DNA of 55,729 nt from Winogradskyella epiphytica. Its GTDB lineage: Bacteria > Bacteroidota > Bacteroidia > Flavobacteriales > Flavobacteriaceae. Under the pieces are notes generated by a model. The model made no database searches, was not told the origin of the DNA, and saw nothing but the letters and a program-made list of their open reading frames with translations. Both the position numbers and the translations under genes were made by a program. The stretch spans positions 1-55,729 of the forward strand of contig NZ_QJTD01000009.1 of NCBI RefSeq assembly GCF_003217215.1, read 5' to 3'. This document shows positions 35,003 through 42,299 of this stretch, piece by piece. The number at the start of each line of letters is the position of its first letter. The stretch's first letter is position 1.

Positions 35003-36259
35003 ATGCGCGCAAAACACACATTCTCGACATTCTTCTGGTTGCACACTACTAGAGTAGTCAATCAAGATGCACCTCTTTATTTACGGGTTACTGTAGATGG
35101 AAAAAGAGTAAACATTAGTCTAAAAAGACGTGTTCCAATTTCTATTTGGGATCAGAAAAAGAAAAAAGCAAAAGGAACCTCAGCCGCGGCGAGACAAATT
35201 AACCTATATATAGATGAGGTTAATTCCAAGATTTTTCAGATTTATCAAGACTTAAAATTTAAAGACGAGCTTATAACTGCAAAACTAATCAAGGCCATTT
35301 ATAACGGCGATGATCAAGACAGCAAGTCTTTAAAGGATATTTTCGACTATCACAATGAAAAAATTAGAGATACTCTAGCTGCGGGATCTATTAGAAATTA
35401 TGGAATTACGCAAAATTACGTATTCCGGTTTATTAAGGAGAAAATGAAAACTACAGATATCAATTTAAACAAACTCAATTTCGAATTCTTAAGTCAATTC
35501 AAATTATTCCTTTGTAAAGTTTGACCAACTGGTCATCCAAAAGCACTAAGCAATAATACCCGAATGAAGCACATACAGCGCTTAAGAAAAGTTGTAACTC
35601 TAGCCTACCATTTAGAGTGGATAGACCGAGACCCTTTTGTTAAATGGAAAATGAAATATGACAAAACCACCAGAGAATTTTTATCCGAACTCGAATTAAA
35701 AAAACTGGAAGAAAAAGTATTTATTTCAGAACGATTAGACCGCGTTCGCGATCTATTCGTATTCAGCTGCTATACAGGAATTAGCTACGTAGATATTATG
35801 AGTCTTACTACCGATAACCTTGTGTTATATATAAACGGTGGGAACTGGATAGAAACCAAAAGGCAAAAAACCAAAGCAACAGTCAAGGTGCCTCTATTAG
35901 ACCAAGCTTTCAGAATCATAAAAAAGTATGAAGACCATCCTATAACAGCAGTAACTGGGTCCTTACTACCTGTGATCACAAATGAAAAACTAAACGTTTA
36001 TCTCAAAGAAGTAGCCAACTTTGTTGGAATACAGAAAAAACTAACATTTCATATGGCACGTCATACATTTGCTACTACAGTAACTTTGTCAAATGGGGTG
36101 CCAATAGAAACCGTTTCTAAACTTTTAGGACATTCAAAAATAGCGACCACCCAGATTTATGCACGAGTATTAGAGCATAAAATAAGTAACGATATGAATA
36201 TTCTACAGAATATTTTAAGAAACAAAAACAAGGAGTCAGAAAGTAAAAATAAAGCATAA
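35003..36259 (+). pseudogene. Tyrosine recombinase (integrase), interrupted by an in-frame TGA
   Basis: A 418-codon Bacteroidota-type tyrosine recombinase: an N-terminal arm-binding domain (about 1-90), a SAM-like core-binding domain and a catalytic domain with HMARHTFAT (His-x-x-Arg), LGHSKIATTQIYARV (His and the Tyr nucleophile), and TGISYVDI at box I, where the usual Arg is absent as in CTnDOT-type integrases. Codon 174 (35522-35524) is TGA, and the frame continues unbroken after it, giving two ORFs (35003-35524 and 35564-36259). Only this one stop disables it. It lies 230 nt from the tRNA-Arg gene. Confidence 0.9.
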
Positions 36260-36359
36260 CGAATCACATAAAAGGAGTTAAAATATAATTTGTAATCAAT
36301 TGATTTTGAAATAATTAAATTATTATATAATTTGAAGGTTTATTTCAATTTTTCAGAAT

Positions 36360-37208
36360 ATGCAGGAAATTGGGCCAATCACAAAGAGCTATACCAAGCA
36401 AGTAACCTTAATTAAACCATCGAATCTTCAAGATCTAAAAGTTTTAAACAAAGGATAACACCTTTCTATAGATACTTTAAATCAACTGAGAAAATTACTA
36501 AGAACGAATAAGTGCTTTTCTAACCAAGAAAAGGAAATATTTTTCTTTAAAATAATCAAACCATGTATAAACGTACGAATCGAATTTTTCTCAAAAGTAA
36601 GAAGATTTATCTTCGAGAAACCTAATGCAGACATATTACAGCAAATAGATTATGTTACCTATTTAATAGCTAAACTCGAAAAACATAAACTTCGTAATCT
36701 AGAATTTTTTCAATACATGAAGCAATCTAATTCTATGTTAGATCACATTTATTTTGTTCGTGAAGTGGATAGGTTAGATTTTCCTGTAGATACAACCCAT
36801 TACTATACCGATCCCGAATTCTCAACAAGTCATGATAATTTGGCAGCCCAAGTTATTTGCTATGATTTGCTCTCTAAATATTATCATAAAGAGCTTAACT
36901 ATTTGAGGAAGCTAAATGAAAATATCGCTGATGAAGAAAGGCCTCCAGCTTTTAATCGAATAGCTTGGACAGCGTCGAAAACAGATCTTGTCGAATTATT
37001 ATATGCCTTACATAGCTTAGGAGCAATAAGAAACGGACAAGTAGAAATTAGCAAAATGGCAGAAGCATGTACGGGAATTTTTGATATTAATCTCAATAAT
37101 TTCTATAAGACTTATGCTGAAATCAAGAATAGGGGAAAGGATACTACCAAGTTTTTAGATCATTTGAAAATCTCCCTGCAGAAACGTATCGAACTTGACG
37201 AGGTCTAA
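36360..37208 (+). pseudogene. RteC-family regulator gene, interrupted by an in-frame TAA
   Basis: The frame from ATG 36360 to 37208 (282 codons, the usual RteC length) encodes an RteC protein, the activator of excision in Bacteroides conjugative transposons. Family segments are EKEIFFFKIIKP near the front and LVELLYALHSLGAI, FDINLNNFYKTYAEI and DTTKFLDHLK at the back. Codon 33 (36456-36458) is TAA. The longest ATG-started open part begins at 36717, so an N-terminally shortened product is possible. Its place after an integrase is typical for such elements. Confidence 0.85.
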
Positions 37209-37250
37209 TAATCAATTGGATTAACGTCGTTTATATGCTGTTTGTGTTAA

Positions 37251-37286
37251 ATTTCTTCGGTACTACCGAAGACATACCGAAGAAAT
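37251..37286. promoter_or_regulatory. Triple TACCGAAGA repeat with inverted symmetry
   Basis: ATTTCTTCGGTA (37251-37262) and TACCGAAGAAAT (37275-37286) are perfect 12-bp inverted repeats, and the 12-nt spacer holds another direct TACCGAAGA. Three copies of one 9-mer, one of them inverted, suggest an operator for a regulator of the element; a hairpin terminator for the RteC gene is less likely without a T-run. Confidence 0.6.
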
Positions 37287-37355
37287 CACTCTAATTCCTA
37301 TCAATACACTTTAAATACAATCAACTTACTACAAGTGTTTATAAAATAATAAGTA

Positions 37356-37388
37356 ATGAGTAAATCCGCTAAAGACAAAAGATTATAA
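37356..37388 (+). CDS. Mini-ORF 1, peptide MSKSAKDKRL
   Basis: ATG to TAA, ten codons. It encodes exactly the same peptide as mini-ORF 2, although four of its codons differ, all silently (TCC/TCT, AAA/AAG, GAC/GAT, TTA/TTG). That pattern suggests selection on the peptide, as expected of a leader peptide. The 5' arm of the hairpin overlaps codons 3-5. No clear ribosome binding site is visible, as is normal in Bacteroidota. Confidence 0.5.
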   Translation: MSKSAKDKRL

Positions 37389-37443
37389 GTAGTTAACCCT
37401 ATTAAGGCGGATTCACGAATACCATAATATAAAATAATGAGTG

Positions 37444-37476
37444 ATGAGTAAATCTGCTAAGGATAAAAGATTGTAA
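37444..37476 (+). CDS. Mini-ORF 2, peptide MSKSAKDKRL
   Basis: The second copy, 88 bp downstream of the first, with the same ten-residue product and only silent differences. Its hairpin arm contains the compensating change. It lies 68 nt before the ATG of the next, interrupted gene. Confidence 0.5.
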   Translation: MSKSAKDKRL

Positions 37477-37544
37477 GTAGTTCTAGCTGAAAAGCAGATT
37501 CACGAATCCACGAAAGTCAATCACTAACCAAAACAAATAACAAC

Positions 37545-38165
37545 ATGAGTACTCCAAAAGCATTCTAGAAGTGGTTCAAAGACAACCATCACTATTTTGA
37601 AGCCCATCCAACCATCGATAAAGACAACCTCTATTTCGACCTTCAATTGCGCCTCAATAACTATTGCCCTAACTTAGGTTTTGCAGTCGTAGGACCAACA
37701 GACGAGAATGAAAAATATAAACTAATAATTACCACTAAAGAGAGTAGGGGCCTAACAATCAAAGCAGCCTACCTAATTAGTAAAGCACCGAAAATCAAGG
37801 GTTGGAGATTCATAGCATCAATCAGACCTATGCAAGACCTCAGCGCCATCACTGAAGCCATTGATACCGAATACCAGTTTCAAAATTTCAAAATAAAAAT
37901 CAGTGATCTTTTCTTTTTACCCAACCTATATTGCATAAAATCTAAAAAATTCAACATCACCATTTACCTTCAAGACTACTGGCAGTACCCAAAAGAATTA
38001 CTACGTCAGGCGGTAACTATGATGCTTGAAGATCTTTTAGGAGTGAGACTCACATACTCTAAAATAAATAAACTAACCATTAGCCAGCTGCCCAACATCA
38101 CAGAACACCTAATGCCTATAGCAGACATGGAAACCTTCTTTGATAATTTTGATGTGATAGAATAG
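37545..38165 (+). pseudogene. Hypothetical element gene with an in-frame TAG at codon 8
   Basis: The frame from ATG 37545 reads MSTPKAF, then TAG (37566-37568), then KWFKDNHHYFE and on to 38165, 206 codons in all. An internal start could still give about 170 residues. I recall similar proteins of unknown function near Bacteroidota mobile genes (pattern LNNYCPNLGFAVVGP, PKIKGWRFIASIRP, YLQDYWQYP, LLGVRLTYSKI). A damaged copy of its last 226 nt lies at 54050-54276. Confidence 0.7.
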
Positions 38166-38342
38166 CGATTATATCAAGTAAACTGTAGTGAAAATTCCTT
38201 GTAAAAAAAACAGTTAATTAATCCAAAATGTATGATAGAGTTAGTTTCTTAGGTGCAAGCTTGAAAATAAGAGAATTGGGTTTGATATTAGCAAAATAAG
38301 GTCAGTATTTGTGCAAAGACTAAAAAAGACTAATATATAATC

Positions 38343-38376
38343 ATTACTTTTAACATTTAAAATCTCTAAAAGTAAT
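38343..38376. promoter_or_regulatory. Inverted repeat just before the STAS-like gene
   Basis: ATTACTTTTA (38343-38352) and TAAAAGTAAT (38367-38376) are exact 10-bp arms with a 14-nt spacer, ending 16 nt before the ATG at 38393. It is a likely regulator site or a structured 5' leader. The rest of the 38166-38392 gap shows nothing. Confidence 0.5.
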
Positions 38377-38392
38377 ACTGTCAAATGCTTTA

Positions 38393-38941
38393 ATGGGACC
38401 TCTAAAGTATGAAAAGAATAAATTCATAAAGCAGGCTTCGATGATTGAAATTGGTAATGTGCCAGAAACTACAAACAAATTCGGATCATATAAGGTAATT
38501 GTAGATCGGCAAGTTGTCGTTGAATATTATCGTGGGGTTATCAATGTGAACGATTTAATTCAGCTTAAAAAAAATATACTTAAAGATCCAGATTACAACA
38601 AGTTTTGGAATACTATAGTTGATTTTAGAGACTGTAAAATTACAATTAAGCCAAATGATGTCACTAAAATGATAGAATATATGAAAGCTGACTATCAAGG
38701 TGAAGAAACTAGACACATAGTTCTTCTTGCAAATAAACCACATGAAGTGGCAATCTCAACATTATATACAGTACTCCTACAAGAATCGGGATTAAATTTC
38801 AAGTCGTTTATTGCGTCAGAGGTAGATTCAATTATTAATAGATTTTGTGATGGCATATTTACAGAAGATGAAATAGTTGAAATTATTTACCAACTAAAGA
38901 CAAATTCAATCAATAGGCTTTTACCAGATACTAAGAATTAA
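38393..38941 (+). CDS. STAS/SpoIIAA-like hypothetical protein
   Basis: A 182-residue soluble protein. Its alternation of short strands and helices (VVEYYRGVINVNDLIQLKKNILKDPDYNKFWNTIVDFRDCKI, then HIVLLANKPHEVAISTLYTVLL and FKSFIASEVDSIINRF) resembles SpoIIAA-like STAS proteins seen in Bacteroidota as single-domain genes. A later ATG at 38441 (MIEIGNVPE) is possible. Function unknown. It has no same-strand partner. Confidence 0.65.
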   Translation: MGPLKYEKNKFIKQASMIEIGNVPETTNKFGSYKVIVDRQVVVEYYRGVINVNDLIQLKKNILKDPDYNKFWNTIVDFRDCKITIKPNDVTKMIEYMKADYQGEETRHIVLLANKPHEVAISTLYTVLLQESGLNFKSFIASEVDSIINRFCDGIFTEDEIVEIIYQLKTNSINRLLPDTKN

Positions 38942-39086
38942 CAGTAGTATAAGCTTCGAGGCATGCCGCCTTAATTCTCTATTAAGTAAAATCAATAAAT
39001 GGATTGCTGATAAAAGGCAAAGTAAATTTAGGAAGCAGCACAGAATTAACTGGTTCTTCAACTCAGTTCTTTGTAGGTAGTAGTTT

Positions 39087-39803
39087 TTAATTATTAAAAT
39101 CAACTGTATAATTCAATGTTGTTCCTGCATCGACAAATATTGTGTCGTTTTCTCTTGTTGTAATATCGTTAATTTTACGCACTATTTCTATAACAACAGG
39201 TTGATTTCCAGCTATTTCCAATAATTGATTACTCTCAAAATCGTTTGTCCAACTTCTAATTGCTCCATCGATAGATTGTGAAAAGCCTGAAGGACTTGGG
39301 TATTCAAAATTTGTCCAGAATTTGTTACTACCTTGAATGTCGTCTAAATTTAACAAAGTCAAATTCACAAACGCTTTTTTAACTACATTATGATTTTGTA
39401 ATAATAGAGTATCCCGATTCAAGTTAAATAAAGCAGTAATTCCGTTCAGATTAGGTGCCAGAAATTCACTATTCTCAATTTCATCATGGTACAATCTATG
39501 GAAGCCATTATCTAACTCATCGTCCCTGAGATAGAATTTAAGACTATAATTTCCTTCGTCATCTGTTTTAGTTGATGCCTTTTTTCTGATGAGATTAGGA
39601 CCTGAATTTGGATTATGGTTCCATACTAAGCTGATTTTTAAATTCGGAATAGGTGTAGAACCATTATTGGTCATAACTTTTCCAACAATTTCAGTACAAT
39701 TAGCTTCACAATTTTGACTAATTAAGTCATCTTCCTCTTTTGAACAACTAATAAAAAGAACAATACCTAAAATTATTAGTAAACTTAATTTTCCTATTTT
39801 CAT
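39087..39803 (-). CDS. Lipoprotein with a carboxypeptidase-regulatory-like domain
   Basis: A 238-residue lipoprotein (signal LIILGIVLFISCSKEEDD, lipidated Cys20; the acidic SKEEDD tail suits surface export in Bacteroidota). Residues about 35-110 resemble a transthyretin-like repeat (IVGKVMTNNGSTPIPNLKISLVW ... DDEGNYSLKFYL). The remainder is probably a beta-sandwich. Function unknown. Its upstream boundary (39861-39871) resembles the cassette start at 54412. Confidence 0.8.
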   Translation of the reverse strand: MKIGKLSLLIILGIVLFISCSKEEDDLISQNCEANCTEIVGKVMTNNGSTPIPNLKISLVWNHNPNSGPNLIRKKASTKTDDEGNYSLKFYLRDDELDNGFHRLYHDEIENSEFLAPNLNGITALFNLNRDTLLLQNHNVVKKAFVNLTLLNLDDIQGSNKFWTNFEYPSPSGFSQSIDGAIRSWTNDFESNQLLEIAGNQPVVIEIVRKINDITTRENDTIFVDAGTTLNYTVDFNN

Positions 39804-39860
39804 AATTGCATTTCTGGCTATAATTAATAGATGAAGAAATTCCGAAATGGTTGCGTCAAA

Positions 39861-40010
39861 TTACAGGTAACGTTGTTGTATTTGGTTAGTTGCGTGTTCC
39901 AGCAACTAATTGAGCAAATAAATCACAGATAGAATATTCCGCAGGACCCGAGCAAAGCGAACTGGCGAAGCAATGTTCGTAAGTCGGCTATAAACAGCAA
40001 TGAATTATTC
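39861..40010 (-). repeat. attC-like imperfect palindrome, minus orientation
   Basis: This fills the 39804-40109 gap. Read on the minus strand it ends in GTTACCTGTAATTTGACG (from 39871 downward), which matches the cassette start at 54412 (GTTGCCAGTAATTTAACG) at 15 of 18 positions. An inner perfect hairpin, TTAGTTGC / GCAACTAA, is at 39886-39909. The outer arms, near 39871-39885 and 39990-40005, pair imperfectly. I see no gene in it. Confidence 0.5.
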
Positions 40011-40109
40011 ACCGTGTTCTCTATAGTTTTTTGTCACGATCTGTAATTTCTTTCCAATAATTTATTTGCGTCGGAAGTTGATTTTGAGAACGAGGCGTTT
40101 GTATTTGAC

Positions 40110-40519
40110 ATGGATAGCACGGCTATTTTGCCTTATACGGCACCTGTAAGTCAGTTGGCAGGAGTAGGGAAGGGCTGGTTTTCAAGAGAGGCTATGCAAA
40201 GATTGCTTTCTCTTTGTTACCAATCATTTGAAAGAAAAGAAGCTGTTTCATTACTAATTAAATCGGATCATCATGAATATAATAGAACGATCAAAGAAAC
40301 CGACTCCTAAGTTTTTCATGGTTGGTTCCAGACAGACGTTTAGAAGCGTGTGTTAAGTGGTAATATTATGATAACGAAAGAATATGCACAGGTTGAAGCT
40401 GCTATCTGGTTGAAACCTGATGAACCCTTAAGAATTTCATATTCTTTCGCGGTTTATTAATATTCCTTTCAAGTTATATTATCAACAATGAAGCTAATTG
40501 CTGCTGTAATTCTGGATTT
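40110..40519. other. Region of short ORF remnants and an inverted repeat
   Basis: A 66-codon frame (40110-40310, beginning MDSTAILPYTAPVSQLAG) and a 30-codon frame (40368-40460, beginning MITKEYAQVEAAIWLKPDEP) have no recognised family and look like gene fragments. CGAAAGAATATG (40375-40386) and CATATTCTTTCG (40438-40449) are a perfect 12-bp inverted repeat within the second. I would not annotate a gene here with confidence. Confidence 0.35.
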
Positions 40520-40903
40520 TTAAATAACTTTTACAGGCTTTTTGTTTTCATCTATTGCCACAAAAGTAAATTCTCCAGAAACAGCCTTTTCTCTATAATC
40601 GGAATACATTTCTTCCACATAAATATCTACTCTTACCTTTAGGCTAGTGTTTCCAACATGGGTTATATACCCCACTAGTTCCACAATGGTACCCGCTGGA
40701 ATTGCTTTTTTAAAATCTATTTTATCACTGCTTACTGTTACCATTTGTTGTCTGCTAAATCGGGTAGCAGCAATAAAAGCAGTCTCATCCATCATTTGCA
40801 TTGCTGTTCCACCAAAAAGCGTGTCGTAGTGATTTGTAGTGTTAGGGAAAACAGCTTTAAAAATTTTAGTTGTTGCGTTTTTTATTCGTTCAGCTTTGTC
40901 CAT
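40520..40903 (-). CDS. Acyl-CoA thioesterase, hotdog fold (YciA/BFIT type)
   Basis: A 127-residue single hotdog domain. The family core NHYDTLFGGTAMQMMDETAFIAATRFSR (about 22-49) holds the catalytic Asn/Asp region and the central helix, and VTVSSDKIDFKKAIPAGTIVEL follows. It should hydrolyse acyl-CoA thioesters as a hexamer or tetramer. It stands alone between accessory genes. Confidence 0.9.
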   Translation of the reverse strand: MDKAERIKNATTKIFKAVFPNTTNHYDTLFGGTAMQMMDETAFIAATRFSRQQMVTVSSDKIDFKKAIPAGTIVELVGYITHVGNTSLKVRVDIYVEEMYSDYREKAVSGEFTFVAIDENKKPVKVI

Positions 40904-41396
40904 AGTGTTTTTGTTGAAATTAAACAGAATTTTAAAGGGCTAAATATATAATTTTATAAAGAATATAGTATTCATTAATGGTAATAAAACAGCGGTTTTT
41001 TAAATGAAAATCTGTTTTTAATTTTATGACTTTTGTTTTCCATTCAGCAAGCAAACAAGTATTTATTTTAAACACTTAAAATGGTTTGGAAGGTGACTTC
41101 TAGATTGTTTTAAGTGTTTTTTTTTAATGTAATATCATCAGAATGTTAAGGAGTAATAACTCCTAGCTCACCACTTGTTAAACTATTTTGGAAATCTTGT
41201 TGATAAAAAACAACTTTCTTACAGCGTCATGTGTCGTTCTGAATTGTAATTAGGTTTTCTAAGAAGACCAAAATCATTCATTTTTTAAAATAGAATTTTG
41301 GGTACATATAAGCAAAAATGGTATTAAGAAGCTAGCTTCTCAATACCATTTTAAGACTAATTAAATAAAAAGTTTATTTTTTAGGTAATCTAGAGT
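40904..41396. other. Gene-poor gap with two terminator-like hairpins
   Basis: I see no ORF of note here. AAACACTTAAAA (41070-41081) pairs with TTTTAAGTGTTT (41108-41119), followed by a T-run on the plus strand. No plus-strand gene precedes it, so a small RNA ending here is possible. The second hairpin belongs to the minus-strand operon and is listed separately. Confidence 0.5.
41315..41352 (-). terminator. Terminator of the metal-uptake operon
   Basis: A near-perfect stem, AAAATGGTATT and AATACCATTTT with AGAAGCTAGCTTCT between, is followed on the minus strand by a T-run. It lies 45 nt past the lipoprotein stop. Confidence 0.85.
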
Positions 41397-42281
41397 TTAC
41401 ATCCAATAGTTCCCACTCTCAAATGGGGTCTCTACAGCTTCCAACCAATCTGCTTCTGCTGCTTCTGCAGTAACATGGAATTCGTCGGCAATCTCCTGAA
41501 TAAATTGATCAAAATCATCATTGCTTGGGCGTTTCGTAAACACTCTAACCGGAATTTTAATATTTAAATCTTGTGTTCCTAAAAACGCATTACTAGGGGC
41601 ATTAAAAGGAAACGGGTTTCCATTACTATCCCATTTAGTTCCATGAATTAAGTGTACTAAAATCACATTTAATTCAAATTGTGTATAGGCTTCATTAACA
41701 AAAAAATATCCTTTTAAGCCAATAGGATCATCGGCTCCTCTTAAGCTCACGCCTTCATTGGTATACATACCGTCTTCTGGATTGGTGTCACGGTAAACGT
41801 AGTCTAATATAGACTCGGCATTAGAAAAATCCATATCTGTATCTATGTGCTTGGCGTTTTTTGTGAGAAAAAAATGCTGATGAATCGGTGCATTTATTTC
41901 CGAAGTAAACTCCGCATTTATACGTTCGCCATTTTTATTAAAGTATGTGATTTCTAAAGCATAGATTTCGCCTTTAATTAATCGAATAGGAGAATCCGGT
42001 AGTATTAAGTTTCCTGCTTCATCATACTCATAACTAATTTCTTGAACGGCCTTGAAATACCTGACATTTTCATTGCTTGGGCTTCCATGAAAAGTGGATC
42101 CATGTAAATGTCCGCGGTGAAATCTAAAGCTAACTTTTGACCATTCCTCATGGCCTAATTCGGTATTTTCATCATTAGGAGTTGCAGGCAAATCGTCATC
42201 TTTACTACATGAGTTTAGGCCAAGCATAAGTATGCTTACCAATGCAAATAATACAGGTTTAAAAAATTGTTTTGTTTTCAT
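41397..42281 (-). CDS. His-rich lipoprotein paired with a TonB receptor
   Basis: A 294-residue lipoprotein (LVSILMLGLNSCSKDDD, lipidated Cys25). A His cluster, RFHRGHLHGSTFHGSP (about 52-67), and HQHFF later could bind a metal. It follows the receptor gene by 18 nt and probably forms a receptor-lipoprotein pair at the outer membrane. I do not recognise a named domain. With a Fur-family regulator nearby, zinc or another metal is the likely cargo, by inference. Confidence 0.8.
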   Translation of the reverse strand: MKTKQFFKPVLFALVSILMLGLNSCSKDDDLPATPNDENTELGHEEWSKVSFRFHRGHLHGSTFHGSPSNENVRYFKAVQEISYEYDEAGNLILPDSPIRLIKGEIYALEITYFNKNGERINAEFTSEINAPIHQHFFLTKNAKHIDTDMDFSNAESILDYVYRDTNPEDGMYTNEGVSLRGADDPIGLKGYFFVNEAYTQFELNVILVHLIHGTKWDSNGNPFPFNAPSNAFLGTQDLNIKIPVRVFTKRPSNDDFDQFIQEIADEFHVTAEAAEADWLEAVETPFESGNYWM

Positions 42282-42299
42282 AATAAAATAAATAAAGGG

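Larger units (their letters stand above)
37341..37514 (+). repeat. Two tandem 88-bp units, each with a mini-ORF and hairpin
   Basis: Units starting near 37341 and 37429 share an ATAAAATAAT-type lead, a 10-codon ORF, GTAGTT, and an end GC(G/A)GATTCACGAAT. Each unit has arms that pair: AATCCGC with GCGGATT in the first, AATCTGC with GCAGATT in the second. The C-to-T change in one arm is matched by G-to-A in the other, so pairing is kept. The region lies between the RteC gene and the next gene. Confidence 0.8.

Noticed and set aside
35003..36259. The 35-kb recombinase as the integrase of the cassettes
   Set aside because: It is of the CTnDOT-like type with an arm-binding domain, lacks the extra motif of IntI enzymes, is broken, and lies almost 20 kb away.
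37341..37514. CRISPR array
   Set aside because: There are only two units of about 88 bp with coding-type differences; no short repeats with uniform spacers and no cas genes are present anywhere in the window.
35003..38165. Recoding of a stop codon as an explanation for the three interrupted genes
   Set aside because: The three stops are TGA, TAA and TAG, and all three codons end ordinary genes in the window. No single recoding rule fits, so decay is simpler.
40110..40310. 66-codon ORF as a gene
   Set aside because: No family, signal or operon support; it lies among fragments. It is recorded only as part of the remnant region.
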